From assembly GCF_000316685.1 (NCBI RefSeq), contig NC_019680.1, positions 2,295,501 through 2,359,500 of the forward strand: a DNA stretch of 64,000 bases, written 5' to 3'. The notes below the pieces were generated by a model, which worked only from the letters and a program-made list of their open reading frames with translations, searched no databases and had not been told where the DNA came from. A program made the position numbers and the translations under genes. Origin of the DNA: Synechococcus sp. PCC 6312 (GTDB taxonomy: Bacteria; Cyanobacteriota; Cyanobacteriia; Thermosynechococcales; Thermosynechococcaceae). Positions 46,420 to 55,951 of this stretch are shown here, in pieces. The stretch's first letter is position 1. Each line of letters opens with the position of its first letter.

Positions 46420-47295
46420 ATGCCCTCTCAATTTCAAACCATAATTTTGAATCATGATCGCCGCTTTTCAGTCAAGATACGAGATAGTAAGATGCGGAAA
46501 TCAGTGCCTCTCCCCCTTAATCTTTTCAGGTTTAGGCCTTTACTGGACAGGGTATTTTTATTGCAACAAGCGAATCAGCGATTTTCATGGCGATGGCCAT
46601 TAACGCGACGGGGCACATTGGTTCTGGGCACTGCTCTTTTGGGGCTGGGGCTATGGGAGACAGAGCCAATTTTGTTGACGGCAACCATAAGTGGAATTGG
46701 GACATTACTCCTTGTTCACCGCCGCCACCCGGCCATTCCCGCTGTCCTCAACCAGGCCTGGCAAGTCTCCCATTCCCTCTGGCGATTGGGTCAACACCAT
46801 CCCTTGTTTTTAGCTGGAGTCTTAGCCAGTGGCGCAACCTTAGGTACCTATACAGCCCTAAAAATATGGCAAGATAGTCCGAGTCCGTGGATTGGTTTGG
46901 GTTTGGTCATCCAAGGCTTGGGCGTACTAGGAATTTTCTGGATATTGATCACCCTTAACCAACGTCAAACCGAGCAGAACAGCCAGACCCAGTGGCAAAC
47001 TCTCTTGACGGATTTGGCTGATCCTCAAGCTCTCAAGCGTTATTTGGCCATTCGGCAACTCCTGTCTTTGGCAACGGATCCCCAAAGAGTCAATATTTTC
47101 CAAGAGGCCTTGTTATTGCTGATCCCCCATGAACCGGAACCCAAGGTCAAACAAGCAGCGTTGGACGTTCTCACACACCTGCCTGGCTCTTTTCCCCAGG
47201 TGTCCAAGTCCTATTTCTCCCCTGCCTTACCTACTGCTGCTGCCCCTAAAATTGACAAGCTGCCCGTCCGCAAAACTGAATCCCAGTGGGTGTAA
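46420..47295 (+). CDS. Membrane protein of unknown function
   Basis: About 291 residues. Hydrophobic segments at roughly residues 60-95 and 125-175 (GTLVLGTALLGLGLWETEPI, LFLAGVLASGATLGTYTALK, IGLGLVIQGLGVLGIFWILI), then a soluble C-terminus with a HEAT-like helical stretch (ALKRYLAIRQLLSLATDPQR, KVKQAALDVLTHLPGSF). No family recognised. Start uncertain: ATG 46420, ATG 46492 and a TTG at 46408 are in frame and none has a strong ribosome site. Its last 50 bases overlap the end of sfsA, a long convergent overlap. Confidence 0.75.
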   Translation: MPSQFQTIILNHDRRFSVKIRDSKMRKSVPLPLNLFRFRPLLDRVFLLQQANQRFSWRWPLTRRGTLVLGTALLGLGLWETEPILLTATISGIGTLLLVHRRHPAIPAVLNQAWQVSHSLWRLGQHHPLFLAGVLASGATLGTYTALKIWQDSPSPWIGLGLVIQGLGVLGIFWILITLNQRQTEQNSQTQWQTLLTDLADPQALKRYLAIRQLLSLATDPQRVNIFQEALLLLIPHEPEPKVKQAALDVLTHLPGSFPQVSKSYFSPALPTAAAPKIDKLPVRKTESQWV

Positions 47296-47986
47296 TTTCA
47301 AACCGATAGGGTAAAACTTCTAAGCCCCGCTCGCGGGCCTGGCGCAGTAGTTCACCATAGGTTGGATCCGTTGTATCTCCAGGAGCAAAGTTGGGACAGT
47401 CGCCACGGTTAATGAAGTAGAGCATACAAACCCGCGCAGTTGGAATTAATGCCATCAATTCTCGGAGGTGTTTCTGCCCACGGGTAGTAACGGTGTCGGG
47501 AAATAAGGCCAGTTCCCCAGTGGCCCAGGTTGTACTTTTGACTTCCACATAGGTGGGGCGTTGCTTGGGGCTAGTTAAGAAAAAGTCAATCCGGCTGCGT
47601 TCTTGCCCATAGGTGACTTCTCGTTTAATCTCGGCATAACCCGCTAATTCCGGCAAAATTCCTGCGTCTAAGGCGGCGGCAACAACGCGGTTGGGGAGAC
47701 TGGTATTGACTCCGAACCAGGCCGGGCCATTGTCATTCACTTGAATCATCTCCCAGGTATAAGCTAACTTGCGCTTGGGGTCTGGATGATAGGAAACCTG
47801 CACCGGACTCCCAGGAGTCGAAATCCCCGTCATTGGGCCTGTGTTTGGGCAGTGAGCGGTAATTTCCTCCCCTGTTGTGAGTTGGATATCCGCAAAGAAA
47901 CGCTTGTATCGCCTCAGTAAAATCCCCGCTTGTAGGGGTGGGTAGGGATAAAGCCACGGATTAGGATTAGGGTGAGGTTGGGACAT
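47246..47986 (-). CDS. sfsA: SfsA family nuclease-like protein
   Basis: 246 residues. SfsA was first described as affecting sugar fermentation genes in E. coli and has a PD-(D/E)XK nuclease-like fold; its true role is unclear. Seen: RRYKRFFADIQLTTGEEITA HCPNTGPMTG (N-terminal OB-like part), RSRIDFFLTSPKQRPTYVEV KSTT with the Asp...Glu-Val-Lys nuclease signature, and PDTVTTRGQKHLRELMAL. Full length. The 3' end overlaps the convergent membrane-protein gene by 50 bp. Confidence 0.93.
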   Translation of the reverse strand: MSQPHPNPNPWLYPYPPLQAGILLRRYKRFFADIQLTTGEEITAHCPNTGPMTGISTPGSPVQVSYHPDPKRKLAYTWEMIQVNDNGPAWFGVNTSLPNRVVAAALDAGILPELAGYAEIKREVTYGQERSRIDFFLTSPKQRPTYVEVKSTTWATGELALFPDTVTTRGQKHLRELMALIPTARVCMLYFINRGDCPNFAPGDTTDPTYGELLRQARERGLEVLPYRFEITPTGIQFCGRAACQF

Positions 47987-48124
47987 GGATCAAGTATAAA
48001 TAGGGGCAGGCATCACCCGTTAGGGCTGGGGCATTGATCAGTCTGAGGCAACTTTCATGTTCACTTGAACGTCATAGGCGGTTGATATTCTGAAAGCAGC
48101 TTCTCACGCAGCGGGGATAAGATC

Positions 48125-48520
48125 ATGATTCAATCTTTAGGAAAGTTTGCTAAGCCAGCCCCTTGGGTTTGGGGCCTTAGCTTCTTGGGGGCCAGCACCG
48201 CAATCCTTGGCTTGGTTTCGCCGACTCTAGCCCAAACATCAGTTGTTTTTGGCCAAACGGGGCAAGTTGTGACGATTCCCAATACCTTTGGTCAACCCAC
48301 CTTTGTTGTGCCGCCTGTGTCAGCTTATCCGCCGCTGCTGCCCTTTCCAGTTCAAAATAATCAGCCGATCATCTACCAGGCCAATCCTTACAATCAACCG
48401 GTGCTCATTTATCCCCGCTCTGGATCAACCTATTCCGGTGGCAGTAGTCAACCGATTATCTACCAGGCCAGCCCCCATAACCAACCCGTGCTCATTTATC
48501 CACCGCGCTCTCGCTATTAG
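48125..48520 (+). CDS. Small exported protein with a 29-residue tandem repeat
   Basis: 131 residues. Signal peptide with cleavage expected after LVSPTLAQ (near residue 37). The mature part is rich in Pro, Gln, Tyr and Ile. The block QPIIYQANPYNQPVLIYP recurs as QPIIYQASPHNQPVLIYP 29 residues later (an 87-base tandem repeat beginning near 48362 and 48449). No known domain; the composition suggests an extended, surface-exposed protein. Its stop overlaps the end of the convergent protease gene by 4 bp. Confidence 0.75.
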   Translation: MIQSLGKFAKPAPWVWGLSFLGASTAILGLVSPTLAQTSVVFGQTGQVVTIPNTFGQPTFVVPPVSAYPPLLPFPVQNNQPIIYQANPYNQPVLIYPRSGSTYSGGSSQPIIYQASPHNQPVLIYPPRSRY

Positions 48521-50010
48521 CCAATCCCCAAGCGTCCGGCCAGGCCTGGGGCAAGGGGAATCAAGGTGGCCGCCATCAACAACAGAGCCAGTAACCCTAA
48601 GCCAGCCCGTGTATCATCGGGTTCAGTCATCTCTTCCAAGTTGGGACGTTCAATATCTCGCTGCAAGAAGATGATTAATAGGGCCCAATAGAGTGCCAGA
48701 GGATTTCCCAAGGCCACTAAGCCAAGGACGATCAGCGTAATCCAAGTTGATCGAGTGGCCACCTTTGGCCCATAGATGGCCTGGATAATGCGTCCCCCAT
48801 CCAATTGTCCCGCAGGCATTAAATTTAAGGCCGTCACCACCAGACCCAACCAACCAATAATTACGAAAGGACTAACATCCACTAACTCAGCTTGTAGAGC
48901 CTCTCCCAAAATTGCCTTAGCCAAAGTCCCCACTAGGATTGAACCTTGGAAAAATAGGCTAGGAATTTGAAAAACACTGCCGGGATGGGATAACAGTAAC
49001 CCGACAACTAAAACCGCCAGAGATAAAACTCCCCCCACCGCCGGCCCAGCTATGGCCAGATCAAACAAAACAGTTCGATTGGGTAGAAATGAATCAAAGC
49101 GGAGAATCGCCCCAAAGGAACCCAGTTGCCAGGCCGGGATGAAGAAGGGCCAACTCAAACGAATTTGATCCCGCTGGGGTAGGACTTGATTGTATTGATT
49201 CGCCATCCAACGATGTCCCAGTTCATGGGCAATCAAAATTAAAATGAGTCCCAAAGCCAAAGGCAAAGATTGGGAAATACGACCCGGTTCTTGATAAAAA
49301 CTAAACCCTTGGACTAAAGAACTGGCCTCTAAACTGGTGGCAACTGCGGCAATACCTAAGACCGTAGCCAGGATTTTCTCAGAGACGGCGGGTGGTTCCG
49401 GTTCCCGACGCGGCAAAATAATCACGACGGGTTTATTCTCTTGGTTCGGTACCATGAACAGGCGATATTTATCTGGCAAAACCGTTTCCAAGCGAGTTGT
49501 TAAGGTTTGATGAACAGTCTTTGTCTCTCCCCGTAAGTTCCCCCGGCAGATCAGGCCTTCTTTGTAGGGTTTAAGTTCGGTGGCAAAAAAGGTGTCAATT
49601 CCAAAAATTCCCTGTACCGCTTTGAAGTCTTCTCCTGGAATGGTGGCGATGGGTTCAGCCTCTAGGGAAACCTCCCCCGCCTTGGTTATCCCCCCAGAGT
49701 TTGGCTGATCCAAGGGCTGATCAGAGGCCGAGGAGATGGAGGGACTGAGGGGACTGGCGGCGGCTAATGCGCGTAACCAACGACCCAGGCCGATATAAAC
49801 CCCAACAGAAATCAAGAGAAAGCCCAGAATTGCGGCAAAACTGATATTGACCCCAACGCTCATTAAGCCAAACAGGAGCAACCAGGGCAGCATCAGCACC
49901 ACCGACTGCAACCAGGCCACGATGCCCAACTTCCCCATTGGTAACGCTCGGTACAACCCCCAACCCAGTATGAGGAGTGCGCCAATAATCGTTAGTCCAG
50001 TAAAAACCAT
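48517..50010 (-). CDS. Site-2 protease family (M50) membrane metalloprotease
   Basis: About 497 residues, similar to cyanobacterial and plastid EGY-type S2P proteases. Two or three membrane helices, a soluble domain (about 120-220, FKAVQGIFGIDTFFATELKP), then the catalytic membrane core: LILIAHELGHRWMANQYNQ (HExxH zinc site) and ALNLMPAGQLDGGRIIQ (third zinc ligand Asp). It would cut substrates within the membrane; substrates are unknown. Start at ATG 50010 (MVFTGLTIIGALLILGWGLY) has GAAGGGG upstream and fits the family better than the TTG 15 codons earlier. Confidence 0.88.
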   Translation of the reverse strand: MVFTGLTIIGALLILGWGLYRALPMGKLGIVAWLQSVVLMLPWLLLFGLMSVGVNISFAAILGFLLISVGVYIGLGRWLRALAAASPLSPSISSASDQPLDQPNSGGITKAGEVSLEAEPIATIPGEDFKAVQGIFGIDTFFATELKPYKEGLICRGNLRGETKTVHQTLTTRLETVLPDKYRLFMVPNQENKPVVIILPRREPEPPAVSEKILATVLGIAAVATSLEASSLVQGFSFYQEPGRISQSLPLALGLILILIAHELGHRWMANQYNQVLPQRDQIRLSWPFFIPAWQLGSFGAILRFDSFLPNRTVLFDLAIAGPAVGGVLSLAVLVVGLLLSHPGSVFQIPSLFFQGSILVGTLAKAILGEALQAELVDVSPFVIIGWLGLVVTALNLMPAGQLDGGRIIQAIYGPKVATRSTWITLIVLGLVALGNPLALYWALLIIFLQRDIERPNLEEMTEPDDTRAGLGLLALLLMAATLIPLAPGLAGRLGIG

Positions 50011-50257
50011 GCCATCTGCCCCTTCAAGTGTGCCTACGTCCAATTCGGCGATCAAACTGCCCCTTCGACAACCTTAACCAAATGGGTGATGACAGATCAA
50101 TTTATCAAGTGGCTAACACGGTAGGACTAGAGCTTAGAGATTTGAGATAGGCCTGGCTCATTGCCTAGTAAGTTAGTTGAAAAGGCAGGATCTCAGATAA
50201 TTGCTCGTGAATCTCCATGATTTCTACCCGAAATAACTTCAAAGAGTTGGGAATCTA

Positions 50258-52207
50258 CTATTTACTGGCCATCGCGGTTAAGCGGGTTAGGACGGAACTG
50301 GCTCGCTGGCTAAATTGTTTCATCCCCTCGGCATCCAGGCCCCGCTGCCCAATTAATGCCAGATCGTAAATGTAGGCACAGAGTTGGTCGGCCAATTCCG
50401 CTGAAGGTGACTGCCCAGAGGTTTGGACAATGCTGCCTTGACTGAGGCTGATCAGGTTTTGAACGAGGGGATGGGCGGTGTTGACTAGGAGGGTATGGTC
50501 ATTGGGCAGATCAATGCTGATTTTTTGCTGCATCATGGCCATCATTTCCTGCATCCGGCGGGTGGATTCCGGGAGCAAGATCATGGCCGGGGGCGCGCCT
50601 TCAGGGTTGTCAGATTTCAGCGGTTCAGTGCGAACAGTAACGTTGGGCTTGTTCAGAGCTTTGGTAAAGAGTTCTTGAATCAGTTCGCTGCGGGTTTTGT
50701 TGCTGCCCGGATCGACAATTTCGGCGGCCTTATCTTTATCAATTAGGGTTTCATCGAGTTCTGCATCCACCCGCGAGAATTTAAGGTCTTTATACTCTTG
50801 CTCTAACCAAGGGACAAAGTGAGTATCAAAATAGTTATCCATGAACAGGACTTCAATGCCTTGGCTCTGGAGCAAGTTGACATAGGTGGCCTGGTTGACT
50901 TCATCGGTGCAGTAATAGACCCGTTGCCCTTGTTTTTCCGAAGTCCGGCTGAGGTAATCCTTGAGGGTTGTGTAGGACTGCCCATCGACAACAAGGCTTT
51001 GCTCATCGGCCCACTCATCTCCAGCATCTTCGGGTTTGGTGGCGGCTAGGTTGGCAGAGGTGCGGAAGATGATAATTTCTTTGACTTGCTCTTTAAACTT
51101 GTCATCATTGATGGAGCCAAATTTGACAAAAGTGCCCAAGTCGTTCCAACTGCGGGCATAGGCCTGGGGATCATCCCGATAGAGTTCTTTGAGGCGATCT
51201 CCCACTTTCTTGGCAATGTAATCCGCAATCCGGCGGACGGTGCGATCATTTTGGAGGAAACTGCGGGAGACATTCAACGGGATATCGCTGCTATCAATCA
51301 CCCCCCGCAACGGTAACAGGAATTTGGGAATAACTTCTTCACAGTTATCGCTGACAAAGACTTGATTGCAGAAGAGCTTAATTTGACCTTTGGTGACATC
51401 AATATCGGGGCGCAATTTCGGGAAATATAAAATCCCATTCACCACAAACGGATAATCCGTGTTCAAATGCACCCAAAGGAGTGGCTCTTCTTGGAACGGA
51501 TACAGATAGCGATAAAACTCTAAATAATCTTCTTTGGTTAAACTGCTAGGGGACTCTTTCCAGGCCGCCTTTTGTTTGTTGATTTGCTCCCCATCCAGTT
51601 TGATCGACACCGGCAAGAAATCACAATATTTCCGTACCAATTCCTTAATCCGGGCGGGTTCGAGGTAGTCCAACTCCTCCTCTTGCATGGTCAGGGTAAT
51701 AGTGGTTCCGACTGCGGTACGATCCGATTCGGTGAGGCTGTATTCCGTGGAGCCATCACAATGCCATTTCACCGCGCTGGCCCCGGCCTGGTACGACAGA
51801 GTCTCGATTTCAACGGTTTTAGCCACCATAAACGAGGAGTAAAAGCCCAGGCCAAAGTGTCCAATAATCGCCTGATCCGCTTGATTTTTATACTTTTCGA
51901 CAAATTCCTCGGCACTGGAAAACGCGACTTGGGTGATGTATTTTTTGACTTCCTCGGCGGTCATCCCCAGGCCGGTGTCGGTAATTTTTAACTGCTTGGC
52001 TTCTTTATCAATGGCAATCGTAATTTCGGGATGATCGACATCGCCAGCATAATCCCCAGTTCGGGCAATCATCCGCAGTTTTTGAATCGCATCTACCCCG
52101 TTGGAGACTAATTCCCGCAGGAAAATTTCATGATCGGAGTAGAGCCACTTTTTGATGATCGGGAAAATATTCTCAGTATGGATCGAAATGGTGCCCTGTT
52201 CCAGCAT
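50258..52207 (-). CDS. htpG: Chaperone HtpG (Hsp90)
   Basis: Cytosolic ATP-dependent chaperone. 649 residues, normal for the family. N-terminal GHKL ATPase domain: LYSDHEIFLRELVSNGVDAI (Glu and Asn for ATP), TDTGLGMTAEEVKKYI and IIGHFGLGFYSSFMVA. Middle domain with FLPVSIKLDGEQ and RGVIDSSDIPLNVSRSFLQ, then a C-terminal dimerisation domain (HPLVQNLISLSQG). Start MLEQGTISIHTENIFPIIKK is the conserved one. Cyanobacterial HtpG also helps stabilise phycobilisome linkers; any such role here is inference. Confidence 0.97.
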   Translation of the reverse strand: MLEQGTISIHTENIFPIIKKWLYSDHEIFLRELVSNGVDAIQKLRMIARTGDYAGDVDHPEITIAIDKEAKQLKITDTGLGMTAEEVKKYITQVAFSSAEEFVEKYKNQADQAIIGHFGLGFYSSFMVAKTVEIETLSYQAGASAVKWHCDGSTEYSLTESDRTAVGTTITLTMQEEELDYLEPARIKELVRKYCDFLPVSIKLDGEQINKQKAAWKESPSSLTKEDYLEFYRYLYPFQEEPLLWVHLNTDYPFVVNGILYFPKLRPDIDVTKGQIKLFCNQVFVSDNCEEVIPKFLLPLRGVIDSSDIPLNVSRSFLQNDRTVRRIADYIAKKVGDRLKELYRDDPQAYARSWNDLGTFVKFGSINDDKFKEQVKEIIIFRTSANLAATKPEDAGDEWADEQSLVVDGQSYTTLKDYLSRTSEKQGQRVYYCTDEVNQATYVNLLQSQGIEVLFMDNYFDTHFVPWLEQEYKDLKFSRVDAELDETLIDKDKAAEIVDPGSNKTRSELIQELFTKALNKPNVTVRTEPLKSDNPEGAPPAMILLPESTRRMQEMMAMMQQKISIDLPNDHTLLVNTAHPLVQNLISLSQGSIVQTSGQSPSAELADQLCAYIYDLALIGQRGLDAEGMKQFSQRASSVLTRLTAMASK

Positions 52208-52466
52208 GATCGGTTCTTACTCGCTAGTGCTTGCGTTAAAGTCGTTAAGTCCTATTTTACGAGGGGTAGGGCCTGGGGCAGAGAACTCCAGACTTCGCAA
52301 TCTCCCTGCTTGTAGATACGGTTTTCCCTACCTTGTTCCCCACCAACCAGCTTTAGAGCAGGGGCAAGAGTAAATTCAGCGTGTACAGTAGGGATTAAAA
52401 TTTTCCGAAAAAGTCCAATAAAACCCCCAACCCATAGAAACATCCATTGGTTAAAAGGAGAACGCC

Positions 52467-52859
52467 ATGGCCTGGGTAGATGAAATTCAAACTCTGAAGT
52501 CAAAAATAAGCTTGGTGTTAGATCATCCCGCCTCAGTCAAACAGCAGGTAAAAGAAATAACGCTGGTACAAAAGCAACTGCGAGTGATTAAGCGGGAGAT
52601 TAATGCCCAGATTCAACAAATCAATCAAACTGTGGCTCAATCCCGCCCGGATAGCCTTGTTTCTGTTGGCCTGGATTTATTTGGCAAACGCCGGATGGCC
52701 GGAACTGTTCGCTCAATGACACGCCAGGCCATGCAACGGGAAAAACAGGAAGCCCGCCAACCCTATCTTGATCTCAAAAACGATGTGCATCAGTTAATCT
52801 TGGAGGGAGATCGGTTGAAATTAGCCGCCGAAAGTTATCTCAACAGCACGCAACCCTAA
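52467..52859 (+). CDS. Coiled-coil protein of unknown function
   Basis: 130 residues, almost fully helical and charged: KQQVKEITLVQKQLRVIKRE INAQIQQINQTVAQSR, a short non-helical middle (SVGLDLFGKRRMAGTVRSMT) and a second coil (LDLKNDVHQLILEGDRLKLA). No signal or membrane segment. AAAAGGAGAACGCC before the ATG is a strong ribosome site, so it is well expressed if transcribed. It resembles uncharacterised cyanobacterial proteins; no function can be given. Confidence 0.75.
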   Translation: MAWVDEIQTLKSKISLVLDHPASVKQQVKEITLVQKQLRVIKREINAQIQQINQTVAQSRPDSLVSVGLDLFGKRRMAGTVRSMTRQAMQREKQEARQPYLDLKNDVHQLILEGDRLKLAAESYLNSTQP

Positions 52860-52885
52860 CCCTGCACTCTTCAATTTGAACCGAA

Positions 52886-53947
52886 TTAAACGTCCCAAAA
52901 AGGTAGCGGTTGCATTTCAGAATAACCCCGTTCCTTGCAAAAATTAAACGCTTCAACTACGTGTGGAAATTCATTAGCAAAATCACTTTTCATTTGGCTC
53001 AGCAAATTTTGACCCAGTGACTTAGCAAACTTACCTCTTAAGCATTTTTCATACCAAGCAATCAGGTCAGACTCTTTCACAATGCCACGAACACGTTGCC
53101 CCCAGCTAATTTGCTGAATAACAGATTGAATCACAATAGCCTCAGCATCTTTACAGACTATAACTATATGATCACTTTCAACTTGATCAACAATTTTCTC
53201 AGCCAATTTTGGTTTTAGAGTGAGGTGTTTAACCTGAATAGCAGGGCCAAAATTAGCTCACATATCAAGTCCTCTATCTGCCGCATTTGTCACGCCAACT
53301 CGATAAATATGAGCTTGAGTCATTGATGTAGTATTTACAGCACTTACACCTAACAGAACCTGAGTCAAATCATTAAATTCTTCCAACAATTCAATATTTT
53401 TATCTGGTATTTTAACTGATACTTCAACTTCTAAGCTAGATACAATTGTTTCAAACAAACTATAAGTAATGATCTCGTAAACTTTATCAATGCTTCTTCT
53501 CAATCCTGTACTATCAGTAATCAAAGAAAGTAAGTCTTCTAATTTTAATAGTTCATAATTATCAATATCTAGTTTGCGCATAACAGATGCCACCAATTCT
53601 TGACGTTCTATAAACCGATAATATATATAACGTTCAATAGCTCCACCTAATCTCTTATTTTCGGTATCTAAGACTTTAAGATGACTTACTGGCATTGCAT
53701 TTTGATCCCAAAGATTATCTTGGAATCTGGCAGTCGAAGTACAAACTTTTCCTAATAATCGCCGAGTAACATTATCCCTCCATTGCTTTGATGTGTTTCG
53801 ATATGTTTCAACTTGACTGACATCAATATCTTGATTGATTCGTGAATTGTATAAAACCTCTGCAATTTGAATAGGCTTATACAAATCAGTTCGAGCAATA
53901 TTAATAATATTATCTAGCTTTCCTTTAGCTTCATCTATATCAATCAT
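52886..53947 (-). pseudogene. HaeII-like type II restriction endonuclease with an in-frame TGA
   Basis: Two pieces (53258-53947 and 52886-53206) lie in the same frame, separated by one TGA at 53258-53260. Read through, they form about 353 codons, the length I recall for HaeII-type enzymes (RGCGCY cutters). The start resembles that family: EAKGKLDNIINIARTDLYKP IQIAEVLYN. The stop falls in RGLDM(stop)ANFGPAIQVKHLTL, where Trp (TGG) is the simplest original codon. It separates an Asp from the QVK of the PD-(D/E)XK-like active site, so the truncated product lacks catalysis. No other damage seen. Lies 44 bp after the methyltransferase gene. Assignment to HaeII is by remembered similarity. Confidence 0.65.
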
Positions 53948-53991
53948 CTAAATTATTCTTGAATTAATTTGTTATGTAAAATATTCTAAAT

Positions 53992-54963
53992 CTAGAGAAA
54001 GGCTAGTTGTTTGATGTCATAGTTTAAAGATGAAGATATGTTTGGATTTTTCAAGGTAAGTAAGACTGCTTTGATGACGGAAAGAGCACATGGAACAACT
54101 ATAGAATTACCCGCCAACTTACGCATAATACTATAACCATAAATGATCTTAAATGAATCAGGAAAACCCAACAGTCTCAGCATTTCCCGCTCAGTAAGTC
54201 GGCGTTCACCATTGACAAGCAAGTAGTTGTAAGACGCTCCGGCTCTCATCGCACATGAGTAAGGGTATGCGCTAAGGTGTCCAGATTTATTTTCATGCCA
54301 AATAGTTGGTGGCTCTGGAAGTTTTCCTTCAAATTTCTCTAGGCGACTTTGACGAATTTTAGGGGAAGCATAATAAAAATCTGATACCTTGGTTTCAAGT
54401 AAATCTGCTAAGGACTGCATTGGAATCTTTCGGGTTGGCCAGTCAAAATTATACGGTTCCCTAAACCCAACTATAAAAATTCGCTCTCTTTTGTGTGGAA
54501 TACCAAAGTCTAATCCATTAAGAACCTTATAATCTGCGAAATATCCAATTTCATGTAGTATGTCTAAAATTCGTCTTAAGGTTTTTCCGTGATTATGCCC
54601 CACTAATTGCTTAACATTTTCTAAAACAAAAGCAACTGGGCGTTTTTCTCTCAATATTCTAGCGATCTCGAAAAATAACGTTCCACGAGAATCTTCAAAT
54701 CCCTTAAGGTCTCCACAAATAGAAAATGGTTGACAAGGAAATCCTGCGAATAATAAATCATGATCAGGGATATCTTTTGATTCTATCGTTGTAATATCAC
54801 TCTGAGGATAGTCTTCAAAATTTTCAAAGTATGTTTGTTGTGCATGACTATCTATATCGCATGAAAAAACCCATTTAAGATCAATACCTAAGTCTTTAGA
54901 CGCTTGATTTGCTGCAACCCTAAAGCCGCCAATTCCACAAAATAAGTCAATACATTTAAACAT
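53992..54963 (-). CDS. C5-cytosine DNA methyltransferase
   Basis: 323 residues with all main motifs of bacterial cytosine-5 methylases: CIDLFCGIGGFRVAANQASK (I, SAM), LFAGFPCQPFSICGDLKGFE (IV, catalytic Cys), VAFVLENVKQLVGHNHGKTL (VI), HKRERIFIVGF (VIII), a target region (about 175-255), then RRLTEREMLRLLGFPDSFKI (IX) and RKLAGNSIVVP (X). It appears intact. Its partner restriction gene follows directly and is broken, so this is now a solitary methylase. Low-GC, AT-rich codons compared with the neighbours suggest the pair was acquired. Confidence 0.92.
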   Translation of the reverse strand: MFKCIDLFCGIGGFRVAANQASKDLGIDLKWVFSCDIDSHAQQTYFENFEDYPQSDITTIESKDIPDHDLLFAGFPCQPFSICGDLKGFEDSRGTLFFEIARILREKRPVAFVLENVKQLVGHNHGKTLRRILDILHEIGYFADYKVLNGLDFGIPHKRERIFIVGFREPYNFDWPTRKIPMQSLADLLETKVSDFYYASPKIRQSRLEKFEGKLPEPPTIWHENKSGHLSAYPYSCAMRAGASYNYLLVNGERRLTEREMLRLLGFPDSFKIIYGYSIMRKLAGNSIVVPCALSVIKAVLLTLKNPNISSSLNYDIKQLAFL

Positions 54964-55088
54964 TTGAGAATTATATGATGAACATTTGAGGATTGCATGA
55001 ACCTTACTTTGTCGGAATTATAACATTGATAAGCTCAATTAGCCATAAGACTGGGACACAAGTTAAAACAGACATAAATTGCCGACCG

Positions 55089-55349
55089 TTAAGCATGATT
55101 CTCTTGTTTTGCCACTACTAATAAATCTGCCAGGGTTTGTGCTGCATCGTAAGCATCATAGGGCGACCAGACAACCGCTTCACTAGCTTCTAGTTGCTTG
55201 AGCATTTCGATTTCCGTTTCCCGAATATCAGAAGTATGCAAATCAAAGCCTTCATCTTTGGCCACTGCCATTAACAGCAAATGAATTAGGCGCAGTTTAT
55301 CTTGATGGGATAGTTGATTGACAACAGGGAATAATTCAGTGAGGAGCAT
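55089..55349 (-). CDS. Small cyanobacterial protein of unknown function
   Basis: 86 residues: MLLTELFPVVNQLSHQDKLR LIHLLLMAVAKDEGF, then EMLKQLEASEAVVWSPYDAY DAAQTLADLL. Similar small proteins are frequent in cyanobacteria, often near toxin-type genes, but I know of no assigned function. No partner toxin is adjacent here: upstream is the ndk promoter region and downstream the restriction-modification locus. Soluble and helical. Confidence 0.65.
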   Translation of the reverse strand: MLLTELFPVVNQLSHQDKLRLIHLLLMAVAKDEGFDLHTSDIRETEIEMLKQLEASEAVVWSPYDAYDAAQTLADLLVVAKQENHA

Positions 55350-55501
55350 AATTTTTATGGAAAAGATTGATTGACTAGGGTTGCAGCTATGCTAACTCAA
55401 AACGTCTGTTAATTCTTTAGTCACAACTCAGGTCGGCGGCCCCTCAACCAAACACAGGTAAAATGAGCTTGCATATCCATTCACATTGAGGAGACAGCAG
55501 C

Positions 55502-55951
55502 GTGGAACGGACATTCCTGGCCATTAAACCGGATGGGGTACAACGGGGCCTGGTGGGTGAAATTATCCAACGTCTAGAACAAAAAGGATTTACTCTTGTA
55601 GGTCTGAAACTACTTCAAGTCAGCAAAGAACTAGCCTCAACTCACTACGGCGAACATCAAGCCAAGCCCTTTTTTCCAGGCCTGGTGGAGTTTATTACCT
55701 CGGGGCCGGTGGTAGCGATGGTTTGGGAAGGTAAAGGTGTCATTGCCACAGCCCGGAAAATGATTGGCGCGACAAACCCCTTAAATTCTGAGCCAGGCAC
55801 AATTCGGGGCGACTTTGGGGTTGATGTGGGTCGCAATGTCATCCATGGTTCCGATGCCCCTGAAACTGCTGTCAAGGAAATTAGCCTTTGGTTTCAACCG
55901 GAAGAACTCGTGGCCTGGTCGCCTAGTTTAACTCCGTGGATTTATGAGTAG
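55502..55951 (+). CDS. ndk: Nucleoside diphosphate kinase
   Basis: Transfers gamma-phosphate between nucleoside di- and triphosphates through a phospho-His. 149 residues. [20 protein letters not shown] (start), [27 protein letters not shown], and the active-site motif [12 protein letters not shown] with the catalytic His (about 115). Start is GTG 55502 with GAGGAGA upstream. The last 29 bases overlap the end of the convergent TerC gene. Confidence 0.97.
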   Translation: MERTFLAIKPDGVQRGLVGEIIQRLEQKGFTLVGLKLLQVSKELASTHYGEHQAKPFFPGLVEFITSGPVVAMVWEGKGVIATARKMIGATNPLNSEPGTIRGDFGVDVGRNVIHGSDAPETAVKEISLWFQPEELVAWSPSLTPWIYE

